From: Alphaproteobacteria bacterium
Lineage (GTDB): Bacteria; Pseudomonadota; Alphaproteobacteria; Bin95
NCBI GenBank assembly: GCA_022822125.1
Contig: JAJECF010000009.1
Location: forward strand, 1-15,959
Length of the DNA: 15,959 nucleotides
Direction: 5' to 3'
Position 1 is the first letter of the stretch, and each line of letters starts with the position of its first letter. The position numbers and the translations under genes are program-made. The notes beneath the pieces are model-generated. The model made no database searches and was not told the DNA's origin. It saw nothing but the letters and a program-made list of their open reading frames with translations. Positions 7,739-15,260 of this stretch are shown here, piece by piece.

Positions 7739-8578
7739 TTACGATGCACCGCTCCCCTTCCGCCCGATCTCCTCCTTGAGCGCGCGGATTTCGTTGCGCA
7801 GGCCCTCCAGCTCCGTTGCGAGGAAGGAAGCTTCGGCTTCCGTCACCTGCCTGAGCGCCGCCTGCGTTTCCTCCCGATCGGCCGTGTGCAGCGTCTGCAT
7901 GGCATCGACGATGACGGCGATGAAGAGGTTCAGCACCGCAAAGCTGGTCAGCAGGATGAAGGGAACGAAGAAGGCCCAGGCCCAACCGAAGGTCTCCATC
8001 ACCGGACGCACAATGCCCATCGACCAGCTTTCCAGCGTCATGATCTGGAAAAGCGAATACATGGAAGCGCCGATGGTGCCGAACCATTCCGGAAACGCCT
8101 CCCCGAACATCCGCGTCGCCATGACCGCGCCGACATAGAACACCAGCAGCAGCAGGCTGGAGATCGAGCCGAGGCCCGGGATCGCATGCAGCAGCGCCTC
8201 CACCACCTTGCGCATCTGCGGCACGACCGAAACCAGCCTCAGCACCCGCAGGATGCGCAGCGCGCGCAGCACCGAGAGATTGCCGGTCGCCGGGATGAGG
8301 GTGACGGAGATGACGGCGAAATCGAACAGGTTCCAGCCGCGTTTGAAAAAGGCCGGTCCCTGAGCCACCAGGCGCGCTGCTATCTCGACGACGAAGACCG
8401 CCACGATGGCCTTGTCGAACCAGCCGATCCAGGGCGAGAGCGCCTCGTTTATCGACTCCGAGGTCTCCAGGCCGAGCGTCACCGCATTGACGACGATCAG
8501 CACCGTAATCAGCCGCTCCGTTTTCGGCGACTCCGTCAGGTCCCGCAATCTTGATGACAACATGCTGTAATAGCGCAT
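7739..8578 (-). CDS. NavBac-type voltage-gated sodium channel
   Basis: A 279-residue inner-membrane ion channel subunit. Six segments are visible: S1 about 22-39, S2 50-72, S3 83-96, S4 101-122 with Arg at 105, 108, 111 and 114 every third residue, S5 133-158 and S6 200-226. The pore filter TLESWSM (181-187) is that of sodium-selective bacterial channels such as NavAb and NavMs. Residues about 240-272 form the short C-terminal coiled coil expected of this tetrameric family. Length matches the family. I start at ATG 8578, which has AGAGGGA about 5 bases upstream; the longer frame begins with a TTG at 8620. Its role is probably sodium entry linked to motility, pH or membrane potential. It stands between the dehydrogenase gene and the phosphatase without overlap to either. 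Confidence 0.95.
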   Translation of the reverse strand: MRYYSMLSSRLRDLTESPKTERLITVLIVVNAVTLGLETSESINEALSPWIGWFDKAIVAVFVVEIAARLVAQGPAFFKRGWNLFDFAVISVTLIPATGNLSVLRALRILRVLRLVSVVPQMRKVVEALLHAIPGLGSISSLLLLVFYVGAVMATRMFGEAFPEWFGTIGASMYSLFQIMTLESWSMGIVRPVMETFGWAWAFFVPFILLTSFAVLNLFIAVIVDAMQTLHTADREETQAALRQVTEAEASFLATELEGLRNEIRALKEEIGRKGSGAS

Positions 8579-8649
8579 AACTTCCCTCTTGGAGCTCCGG
8601 TCCCGGGGCAGGGAATCCAACTTTATTTCGCCTCGCCCGCAACAGCCTC

Positions 8650-8666
8650 GCGCGGAAAATCCGCGC
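8650..8666 (-). terminator. Hairpin just after the dehydrogenase gene
   Basis: GCGCGGA (8650-8656) and TCCGCGC (8660-8666) make a perfect 7-base stem with a 3-base loop, 11 bases beyond the stop of the minus-strand dehydrogenase gene (8678). There is no T-run after it on the minus strand, so it could be a weak or factor-assisted terminator or an mRNA 3'-end protector. Confidence 0.45.
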
Positions 8667-8677
8667 CCGACCGCCTT

Positions 8678-10054
8678 CTACCCGCCGGCTTCCGCCAGCA
8701 TGGCTTCGGCGGCGCGCAATCCCGTCGCCACGGCCTTGGCGAGACCGCCCAGATAGGCAGCGCGAGGGCCGCCTTCGAGGCCGCCTGCGGCGGAGCCGGC
8801 GGCGAACAGGCCGGGGATCGGGCGCGCATCGCCGTCCAGCGCCCGCGCGTCGCGGTCTATAGCGATCCCGCCCATGCTGTAGGTAATGCCGGCGGCGGCC
8901 CGGATGGCGCGGAAAGGCGGCTCGGTGATCGGCTTCGCCGGGAAGCGGCTTGTCGTGCGCGCCGGCTCATGCCGTCCGGCATTGTGCGCGGCGACAGTCC
9001 CGGCAAGCGCCGGCATGGAGAGCTGCGCGCCGAGCCGCTCTATCGTCGGGGCCTCGAACACCCGGCCGCCGGCCGCCGGGAAACCCGGATTGAGCGCCGG
9101 CGGGTAGCGGTTGTCGGCCGCGTCCTCGCGCCAGCGCCGGTCGTCGAACACGACCGCCGCGCCCTCCGGGTCGTCGAGCCGCGCCAGTTCGTTCGCCATA
9201 AACACGCCGCCCAGGCCCTCATCGCAGAAGCGCCGCCCCGCGCCGTCCGCCAGCAGCGAGACGGCGGCCAGCGAATCCAGCGTCGGATAGGGCCAGAGCT
9301 TCTCGTTTTCGAAGGCGTCGAGCCCCAGTAGATGGCCGTAGAAGCGGTCCATGCCGACTGTGGCCGCGCCCGCGGCCGCCGCCATGGCGATACCGTCGCC
9401 CCGCCCGCCGCCGGCGCCCCGGCGAAACAGCCGTTCGGGCCGCGGCGAGAGATGGCGGCGGACCAGTTCCGGATTGTCCTGAAAGCCTCCGTCCGCGATC
9501 AGCACGAAGCGCGCCCGCTCGGTTCCGTTCGCCGTCTGCACCCCGGCGACGCCGCCCTCCTCGACCGCCAGCGCCTCGACGGGGCAGCCGAGCCGCAACT
9601 CCCCGCCCCGCGCCGCGAGGTTGCGCGCCAGACGCCGCAACAAGGCATCCGGCCCGCGCCCCTTCCAGTCGAGGCCGCCGCGCCGGCGGCGGGGCGGGGC
9701 CATCACCCAGCGCATGAACTCCGGCGCGCCGCCGCGCACGAAGGCCCCGCCTTCCGCCCTGAGCCAGGCAAGCACCTTGCCGGCATCCTCCGCCAGAAGC
9801 CCGGCCAGCGCCGTTGCCGGGCCGCCGTCCTCGCCTGTGGACTCCGCGACGGAGGCGCGGATGTCGGCCGCCGGGCGGGTCATGTCCCGGAAGGCGACAT
9901 GCAGGAGGCCGCCGGCGATGCGGGAGTTGCAGAAATAGTCCGGCCCTTCCCCGCGCTCCAGCACCAGCACGGAAAGCCCGCCTTCGGCGGCCCGGTTGGC
10001 GGCCGTCAGCCCTGCAAGGCCGGCGCCCATAACGATGAGGTCCGGGCCGCTCAC
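8678..10054 (-). CDS. FAD-dependent dehydrogenase (FAD_binding_2 / tricarballylate dehydrogenase-like)
   Basis: A 458-residue flavoprotein. The N-terminal Rossmann fold has GAGLAG at 10-15 and an acidic Glu33 closing strand 2, the usual FAD site. The C-terminal segment 'GITYSMGGIAID' (389-400) and 'IPGLFAAGSAAGGLEGG' (413-429) are typical of the fumarate reductase/succinate dehydrogenase flavoprotein superfamily, which includes tricarballylate dehydrogenase and ketosteroid dehydrogenases. It should oxidise or reduce a C-C bond next to a carboxylate or carbonyl; the substrate is not known. There is no signal peptide or haem motif. The start is GTG 10054, overlapping the TGA of the small membrane gene, so translation is probably coupled. 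It is the last gene of the minus-strand cluster. Confidence 0.88.
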   Translation of the reverse strand: MSGPDLIVMGAGLAGLTAANRAAEGGLSVLVLERGEGPDYFCNSRIAGGLLHVAFRDMTRPAADIRASVAESTGEDGGPATALAGLLAEDAGKVLAWLRAEGGAFVRGGAPEFMRWVMAPPRRRRGGLDWKGRGPDALLRRLARNLAARGGELRLGCPVEALAVEEGGVAGVQTANGTERARFVLIADGGFQDNPELVRRHLSPRPERLFRRGAGGGRGDGIAMAAAAGAATVGMDRFYGHLLGLDAFENEKLWPYPTLDSLAAVSLLADGAGRRFCDEGLGGVFMANELARLDDPEGAAVVFDDRRWREDAADNRYPPALNPGFPAAGGRVFEAPTIERLGAQLSMPALAGTVAAHNAGRHEPARTTSRFPAKPITEPPFRAIRAAAGITYSMGGIAIDRDARALDGDARPIPGLFAAGSAAGGLEGGPRAAYLGGLAKAVATGLRAAEAMLAEAGG

Positions 10055-10278
10055 TCCGGCATCAGCATGTCGGCGATAACCACCGTCAACTCAACGAGCA
10101 GCCGGGTGACGAAGGCGAGGCAGCAACCGGCCAGCAGCCCGGCCGCTATCCAGAACCAGTGCCAGCCTTCGATCCCGACGCCGACAAAAGCGGCGATAGG
10201 AGGCAACGCGCCCGCAAGCGGCGCCAGCAGCTTGCCGCGCCGGACGACGAAGCGGACAGTCGGGAAGCGCTCGATCAC
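10051..10278 (-). CDS. Small two-helix membrane protein, unknown function
   Basis: A 75-residue protein, MIERFPTVRFVVRRGK then two hydrophobic helices at about 17-36 and 40-62, ending 'IADMLMPE'. The start is GTG 10278, whose last two bases begin the TGA stop of the M24 hydrolase; its own TGA overlaps the GTG of the dehydrogenase. An upstream in-frame start at 10365 would lie inside the hydrolase gene, so I do not use it. The basic N-terminus suggests that it faces the cytoplasm. Its position between two enzymes suggests a membrane anchor or accessory subunit for the dehydrogenase, but this is inference. I do not recognise a family. Confidence 0.75.
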   Translation of the reverse strand: MIERFPTVRFVVRRGKLLAPLAGALPPIAAFVGVGIEGWHWFWIAAGLLAGCCLAFVTRLLVELTVVIADMLMPE

Positions 10279-11513
10279 CCGTCCAGGCCGTGCGGTTGGA
10301 AATCCCAGCCGAAGATCGATTCGGCCGGCCCCGAGTCTCCGACAATGGCGATGTCCTCGAGCCACATGCGCTCGCGCCGGTCGCCCGGATAGTAGATGTG
10401 GGTCGCGATCGCCATGCCGGCCTCGACCGCGAAATCGCCGGTGACGGCGCCTTCGGCATCGACCTCCTGGTCGAGATGGCTGAGGCCGAGGCCGTGGAAG
10501 AAGATCAGCGCGTCCTCGGCAAGCGCCAGCCCGTGCTTGCGATAGACCGCGCGGCCGGCCGCCTGAAGGGCGGAGATTCGCGCGCCGGGAACCATTCGCG
10601 CCTCGATCTCCGTCATCGCGTCCGCCGTCGCCTCAGCCAGCTTGCGCGCGGCGTCCGCGCCCTCGGAGCCAACGATCCAGGTCTTGCCGCCGTCCCAGCA
10701 ATAGCGGTCCTTCGTGCCGTGGCAGTCGAACATGATGCGCATGCCGGGTTCGAGCTCGAAATCCTGCGCCTCCGAGGCGATGACCGGGACGGGGCTGTCG
10801 GAGCCGTTCGCCAGCACCATCGCGCCCGGATCGTGGACGAAGCCGCCGCGCGCGAGCGCCGCCGCATGGTAGGCGGCCCGAAGGTCGCGCCAGGTCATGC
10901 CGGGCGTCCAGGCTGCGATGCACGCCTCGATGGCGGCGCGATTGACGGCCGTGGCGGCGCGCATGAGATCGATCTCGGCCGGCGTCTTGATGCTGCGGGC
11001 GGACATCAGCAGGCCATAGCCGTCCTCGACATCGATGCCGGAAAGGCGCGCGGCCAGCCTCGGCTCGTCGGCTGCGATGCGCTTGCCGGAAAGGCCGAGA
11101 TCGGCGATCGCGCGGTCGAGCGCAGCCGCCATGTCCGGCGCATAGCGGTCGGCGGCTTCCGGGAACCAGCCGGGACGGTCCTGCGCGCCGACGAAGCGGT
11201 CGAGGTCCGCCCTGCCGCGCGAGGGCTGGTCGAAAGGCAGCAATATGGCGCGGAAGGGGCGGATGTCCTCGATCCAGCCCGAATGGGCCGCAACGGCGCC
11301 CAGATAGAAATCCGGCAGCACCATGACCGGCGCCTCGGGCGCCTCGCGCGAGAGCAGCACGGCGAGCGGACGCGGTTCGTCGGACTTGTGCGCCGGGACG
11401 TTGAAGCCGGAGAGCCAATAGACATTGTTGGGCGAGGCCGCCAGCACGGCATCGACGCCTCGCCTGTCCATCAGGTGAAGCAGGCGGTCGAGATTGCAGA
11501 AGCGTTCGGTCAC
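10275..11513 (-). CDS. M24-family hydrolase (Xaa-Pro aminopeptidase/creatinase type) with an altered metal site
   Basis: A 412-residue protein. The N-terminal part (about 5-165) looks like the creatinase N-domain ('ASPNNVYWLSGFN'), and residues about 180-395 form the pita-bread M24 domain. The usual metal ligands D-D-H-E-E can be traced as Asp263 (FDCHG), Asp274 (CWDGGKTW), His340 (FFHGLGLSH), then His372 where the family normally has the Glu of 'TIEPG', and Glu386 (LEDIAIV). The Glu-to-His change suggests an altered or non-metal mechanism, as in creatinase-type relatives that cleave C-N bonds in small molecules rather than peptides. The start is GTG 11513 with only a distant GGAG upstream, 24 bases after the PhyH gene stop. 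It overlaps the next gene by GTGA. Part of the catabolic cluster. Confidence 0.88.
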   Translation of the reverse strand: MTERFCNLDRLLHLMDRRGVDAVLAASPNNVYWLSGFNVPAHKSDEPRPLAVLLSREAPEAPVMVLPDFYLGAVAAHSGWIEDIRPFRAILLPFDQPSRGRADLDRFVGAQDRPGWFPEAADRYAPDMAAALDRAIADLGLSGKRIAADEPRLAARLSGIDVEDGYGLLMSARSIKTPAEIDLMRAATAVNRAAIEACIAAWTPGMTWRDLRAAYHAAALARGGFVHDPGAMVLANGSDSPVPVIASEAQDFELEPGMRIMFDCHGTKDRYCWDGGKTWIVGSEGADAARKLAEATADAMTEIEARMVPGARISALQAAGRAVYRKHGLALAEDALIFFHGLGLSHLDQEVDAEGAVTGDFAVEAGMAIATHIYYPGDRRERMWLEDIAIVGDSGPAESIFGWDFQPHGLDG

Positions 11514-11537
11514 GGGGGGCGCTCGTCTCCGTCAGTC

Positions 11538-12422
11538 TCAGGCGACCTCTTCAAATTGCTCGAAGAACCGGCCCGAGAGCGTCTTCTGGTTCTCGTAGAT
11601 GGAGCCCTGCTTCGGCGCGACGGGCAGCGGCATGCGCACTGGGGCGGGTTCAAGGCGCGGCGCGAGCGTGGGGCCGCCCCGGCAAATGCGCCGGTCGAAC
11701 GCTTCCAGCGTCGCGCCTTCAAGGCCCATCAGCGGCCAGGCATCGGCAGCGAAATAGCTGTAAAGCAGCAGCCGGCGCGGGCGGTTCGAGCGGTTGAGCG
11801 CCGAACCGTGGACGGCGCGGACATGGTGCAGGGTGAAGGTGCCGGCGGGCCCGGTCATCTTCGCGGCGCGTTCATGGCCGACATCGTGCAGGCCGGGGTG
11901 GATGCCGCCGCAGAAGGCGCCCTCGCTGTGATGGTCGAACACGGGGCCCAGATGCGAGCCCGGCACGGCCATCATCGGGCCGTTGTCCTCGTCCACATCG
12001 TCCAGATAGATGCCGAGCGCGAGGCCGGTATCGTTGGTGTGGGGATAGAAGGCCCAGTCCTGGTGCCATTCCACCGCCGCGCCGAAATGCGCCGACTTCA
12101 TGTTGAGCTTGCTGTTGTGGATGCGGATATCGGGGCCGAGCAGCGGCTCGACGGCATCCAGCACCGCGGCCGAGCGCATCAGCCGGTCGAAGAACGGCCA
12201 ATGCTCGAACGGGGTCTTCAGCCGCCTAACGCGCGGCGCGTGCGCCCTGTGGCTGTCCTCCAGGTCATAGCGCGCATCCGAGGCTTCCAGGCCACGCGCG
12301 CCTGCGACCGCCATGTCGGTTTCCCGGCGCAGCTCTTCCAGAAGGTCCGCCGGCAGCGCGCCCGGCAGCACGAGATAGCCCGTTTCCCGGAATTGCTCTA
12401 TCTGCTGTTGCGTGAGCGTCAT
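11538..12422 (-). CDS. Phytanoyl-CoA dioxygenase (PhyH) family Fe(II)/2-oxoglutarate oxygenase
   Basis: A 294-residue protein. The iron-binding facial triad is visible as His120-x-Asp122 ('EWHQDWAF') and His205 ('RAVHGSALNRS'), with Arg 211-217 supplying the 2-oxoglutarate contact. 'DDVDEDNGPMMAVPGSHLGP' (141-160) is the typical PhyH strand-loop. These enzymes hydroxylate small molecules, using O2 and 2-oxoglutarate; members include ectoine hydroxylase and many catabolic oxygenases, and the substrate here is not evident. ATG 12422 has GGGGAGG about 8 bases upstream; the frame is open to 12473 but lacks a better start. It lies 229 bases after the TauD-family gene and 24 bases before the M24 hydrolase, same strand. 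Confidence 0.92.
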   Translation of the reverse strand: MTLTQQQIEQFRETGYLVLPGALPADLLEELRRETDMAVAGARGLEASDARYDLEDSHRAHAPRVRRLKTPFEHWPFFDRLMRSAAVLDAVEPLLGPDIRIHNSKLNMKSAHFGAAVEWHQDWAFYPHTNDTGLALGIYLDDVDEDNGPMMAVPGSHLGPVFDHHSEGAFCGGIHPGLHDVGHERAAKMTGPAGTFTLHHVRAVHGSALNRSNRPRRLLLYSYFAADAWPLMGLEGATLEAFDRRICRGGPTLAPRLEPAPVRMPLPVAPKQGSIYENQKTLSGRFFEQFEEVA

Positions 12423-12651
12423 GGCGCCTGCCTCCCCTGCCCTCGAACTTCCGCGCCCCCGGCCGGAACGCAATCTGGAGCCTAACCCTCAACCCGGCCG
12501 CTTGCCAGACCGGCTCGCCGCTGCGCGGTTCCGAACTCCGCGACAGCGAGTCGATCCTGCTTGCGATCGAGGTCGGTCATCGTCGTTCGGTCTATCGCCG
12601 CCGATAACGCCGTTCGACGTCCCTCGGTCTCGCGGCGCGACGGAAGCCCGC

Positions 12652-13524
12652 TCAGGCGGCGGCGCGCTCCGCGGCGGCGGGCCGCCAGGCCGGCAGGGGC
12701 GCGCCCTCCACGGTGACGCGGTGCATGAGGCGCCGGTGGCCGGCATAGTCGTTGAGCGCGCAATGCCAGGTCGCGCGATTGTCCCAGAAGACCACCGTGC
12801 CCGGCTCGAACCGCACCCGGCAGGTGAATTCCGGCCGGCTTCCGTGCCTGTAGAGCGTCTCCAGCAGCGGGCGGCTTTCCTCCGCCGTCCAGCCGTCGAA
12901 GCGGATCGTGAAGCCGCGATTGACATAGAGCGACGGCCGCCCGCTTACCGGATGGCGGATAACGACCGGATGGACGGCGTCCTGCGTTGCGGCCTCATTG
13001 TTGCCGAGCCGGTCGCCGATATCGCTGCCGTCTGTCACATAGTTGGCGCGCGTCCCGAACACATGGCGGCTCGAATGCACCGCCTTCATGCCGGAGAGCA
13101 TCGCCTTCATGCCGTCCGACAGGGCGTCGTAAGCGGCATACATGCTGGAAAATTGCGTGTCGCCGCCGAAGGGCGGCAGCTCGCGCGCCACCAGGATCGA
13201 GCCCAGCGCCGGCTCTATGTCGTAGGTATGATCGGTGTGCCACTCGCCGCCGATATTCGCCTTCTGGTCCGGCTCCTTGCGCACCTCGGCGATGCCCGGC
13301 CAGCCTTCCACCGCCTTGAAGAAGCGGTTGACATTCACGCCGCCGAACGCCTCGCCCATCGCAAGATGGCCCCCCGGCGAGAGGGCCTGCCCGCGAAAGA
13401 CCAGCACGCCGTATTCGCCGAGCCCGGCTGTCACGGCCTCCACGCGCTCCGGGGTCAGGTCCCGCTCCAGGTCGATGCCGGAAACCTCCGCGCCGCATGC
13501 GCCCGAGATCGGTGTGAATTCCAT
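12652..13524 (-). CDS. TauD/TfdA-family Fe(II)/2-oxoglutarate dioxygenase
   Basis: A 290-residue protein with the TauD fold. 'GEWHTDHTY' gives the His96-x-Asp98 pair; His254 ('ATWHCALNDY') is the distal iron ligand, and 'HRRLMHRVTVEG' (263-274) carries the 2-oxoglutarate-binding Arg. The N-terminal 'ISGACGAEVSGIDL' is the usual opening of the family, which is why I start at ATG 13524, with GGAGG 7 bases upstream, and not at 13629, which would overlap the divergent amidase gene. Family members oxidise taurine, 2,4-D, quaternary amines and others; substrate unknown here. It heads the minus-strand cluster and is divergent to the amidase, with a shared 61-base promoter region. The 229-base gap before the next gene suggests that it may also be transcribed alone. 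Confidence 0.92.
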   Translation of the reverse strand: MEFTPISGACGAEVSGIDLERDLTPERVEAVTAGLGEYGVLVFRGQALSPGGHLAMGEAFGGVNVNRFFKAVEGWPGIAEVRKEPDQKANIGGEWHTDHTYDIEPALGSILVARELPPFGGDTQFSSMYAAYDALSDGMKAMLSGMKAVHSSRHVFGTRANYVTDGSDIGDRLGNNEAATQDAVHPVVIRHPVSGRPSLYVNRGFTIRFDGWTAEESRPLLETLYRHGSRPEFTCRVRFEPGTVVFWDNRATWHCALNDYAGHRRLMHRVTVEGAPLPAWRPAAAERAAA

Positions 13525-13585
13525 TGCCGCGCCTCCGCTGTTCTTCGTGCAATATAGCGCGCCGGGAGAAAAGGGGAGAGCCCGA
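13525..13585. promoter_or_regulatory. Short divergent promoter region
   Basis: Only 61 bases separate the divergent starts of the TauD-family and amidase genes. On the minus strand TATATT (complement of 13551-13556) is a good -10 hexamer, giving a start near 13544 and a 20-base leader. On the plus strand the overlapping TATAGC (13553-13558) could serve the amidase. No convincing -35 is seen on either side, so an activator may be needed. Both ribosome binding sites (GGAGG and GGGGAG) lie at the edges. Confidence 0.4.
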
Positions 13586-15037
13586 ATGACCGAAACCGCC
13601 TTCAAATCCGCTACCGAACTGGCCGCCATGATCCGCCGACGGGAGGTCGGGGCGGAGGAATTGCTGGACCTCTACTTCGCGCGCGTCGATGCGCACAACC
13701 CGGCGCTCAACGCGATTATCTGGCAGGATCGCGACAAGGCGCGGGAGACGGCGCGCGCCGCCGACAGCCTGACCGCGAGCGGCGGGGACCTGCCGCCGCT
13801 CCACGGCGTGCCGATGACGATCAAGGAAAGTTACGACCTGGCGGGCTCGCCGACGACCTGGGGCGATCCCGAGTTCCGCGACAATATCGCGGCGCAGGAC
13901 TGCGTGTCCGTCGCGCGGCTGAAGGCGGCCGGGGTCAATTTCTTCGGCAAGACCAATGTGCCGCTGATGCTGGCGGACTGGCAGAGCTACAACGACATTT
14001 ACGGCGCGACCAACAATCCCTGGGACCTCGGGCGCACGCCGGGCGGCTCTTCGGGCGGGTCGGGCGCGGCGCTCGCGGCCGGCATGACCGGCATCGACGC
14101 GGGCAGCGATATCGGCTCCTCCATCCGCAATCCGGCGCATTATTGCGGCGTGTTCGGGCACAAGCCGAGCTGGGGCCTCTGTCCGCCGCGCGGCCATGCC
14201 CTGCCGGGCGTGCTCTCGCAGTCCGACATCTCCGTTGTCGGCCCGCTGGCGCGTTCCGCCGACGACCTGGACCTGGCGCTCGACGCCATGGCGGGACCCG
14301 ACGAGATGGAAGCGGCGGGCTACAAGCTCGACCTGCCCGGCCCGCGCGTTCCCGGTTTCGAAGGCCTGCGCGTCGCGGTCATGCTGGAGGCCGGGCCGTC
14401 CGAGGTCGATACGGTCTATGGCGACCTGCTGCAGGACCTGGTGGACCGCATCGCCGCCGCCGGCGCGGTGGTGAGCGACACGGCCCGGCCCGGGATCGAC
14501 ATGACGGCCCTGCACGAAAACTACATTCTGCTGCTGCGCGCCGCGACCAGCGCCCGCCAGCCGGAAGCCGTGTTGCGCGAGCATGAAGAGGCGGCGGAGC
14601 GGCTGGACCCGGACGACCCGAGCTACTACGCCCGTATGGCGCGCGGCAACACCATGCGGCACCGGGAGTGGCTGGCGCTCCGCGAACAGCGCGAGCATTT
14701 CCGCTGGGCCTGGCACCGCTTTTTCCGCGACTGGGACGTGCTGCTCTGCCCCGTCGCCGCCTCCACGGCCTTCCCGCACGACCGCGAGGGCGAGCGCTAC
14801 CAGCGCACCATCCGGGTGAACAATCGCGATGTGCCGACGACCGACCAGTTGTTCTGGGCAGGCCTCAACGGCGTCTGCTACCTGCCGGGCGCCGTGGCGC
14901 CGGCGGGCATTGCGCGCGACGGCCTTCCCGGCGGCGTCCAGATCGTCGCCCCCTATCTCGGCGACCGCGCCTGCATCCACACCGCGCGGCTGATCGAACG
15001 CCATTTCGGCGGCTTCCAGCCCCCGCCGGGCTACTGA
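13586..15037 (+). CDS. Amidase-signature family hydrolase
   Basis: A 483-residue protein. The Ser-cisSer-Lys catalytic triad is visible: Lys80 in 'VPMTIKESYD', the cis-Ser 155 in 'TPGGSSGGSGAALAAG', and the nucleophile Ser179 in 'GSDIGSSIRNPA' (most relatives read GSDTGGSIR). The family hydrolyses amides to a carboxylate and ammonia or amine; length is normal. The start ATG 13586 has AAAGGGGAGAG upstream, and the longer frame to 13235 runs antisense into the TauD-family gene, so it is not used. Its divergent pairing with two oxygenases, an M24 hydrolase and a dehydrogenase suggests an amide-containing substrate, with the amidase opening or finishing the route. No signal peptide is seen, so it acts in the cytoplasm. 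A strong hairpin follows. Confidence 0.93.
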   Translation: MTETAFKSATELAAMIRRREVGAEELLDLYFARVDAHNPALNAIIWQDRDKARETARAADSLTASGGDLPPLHGVPMTIKESYDLAGSPTTWGDPEFRDNIAAQDCVSVARLKAAGVNFFGKTNVPLMLADWQSYNDIYGATNNPWDLGRTPGGSSGGSGAALAAGMTGIDAGSDIGSSIRNPAHYCGVFGHKPSWGLCPPRGHALPGVLSQSDISVVGPLARSADDLDLALDAMAGPDEMEAAGYKLDLPGPRVPGFEGLRVAVMLEAGPSEVDTVYGDLLQDLVDRIAAAGAVVSDTARPGIDMTALHENYILLLRAATSARQPEAVLREHEEAAERLDPDDPSYYARMARGNTMRHREWLALREQREHFRWAWHRFFRDWDVLLCPVAASTAFPHDREGERYQRTIRVNNRDVPTTDQLFWAGLNGVCYLPGAVAPAGIARDGLPGGVQIVAPYLGDRACIHTARLIERHFGGFQPPPGY

Positions 15038-15093
15038 ACCAGCGCGATATTGGGTCGGACGGAAGCACCCGCCCCATCGTCAGGGGCGATGAT

Positions 15094-15142
15094 CCGGAAG
15101 AAGACTGTTCGGGGCGGCGGGGCCGCGAATGTCTTCTTCCGG
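15094..15142 (+). terminator. Strong hairpin after the amidase gene
   Basis: CCGGAAGAAGAC (15094-15105) and GTCTTCTTCCGG (15131-15142) are exact reverse complements (12 bases); after a small bulge, TTCG (15108-15111) pairs with CGAA (15126-15129), enclosing a G/C-rich loop. It begins 56 bases after the amidase stop. The following 'CCTTTACGGCTGCTTTATT' has only short T-runs, so termination may be partial. An ATG at 15129 lies inside the stem, which argues against it as a gene start. Confidence 0.65.
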
Positions 15143-15260
15143 CCTTTACGGCTGCTTTATTGTCGTTTTACAGTGCGTTACGCCTTTGAAAGCCTCATCC
15201 GCCTTCATGGCGCAGGCGAATTCGGTCTGGCACGCAACACCGCCCGGGAGAGCGTTTCGG

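Noticed and set aside
10290..12485. A 731-residue plus-strand open frame opposite the M24 and PhyH genes
   Set aside because: Antisense shadow; the minus strand has catalytic motifs for two known families, and the plus-strand frame has none.
12995..15004. A 669-residue minus-strand open frame across the amidase and oxygenase genes
   Set aside because: It is the antisense shadow of the amidase in GC-rich DNA, is full of Arg, Gly and Ala without domain character, and has no good start site. The plus-strand frame has a complete amidase signature.
15129..15260. Upstream start of the last membrane protein
   Set aside because: The ATG at 15129 lies within the stem of the hairpin that follows the amidase gene; the extra 44 residues add no family feature, and 15261 has a better-placed GGGAG.
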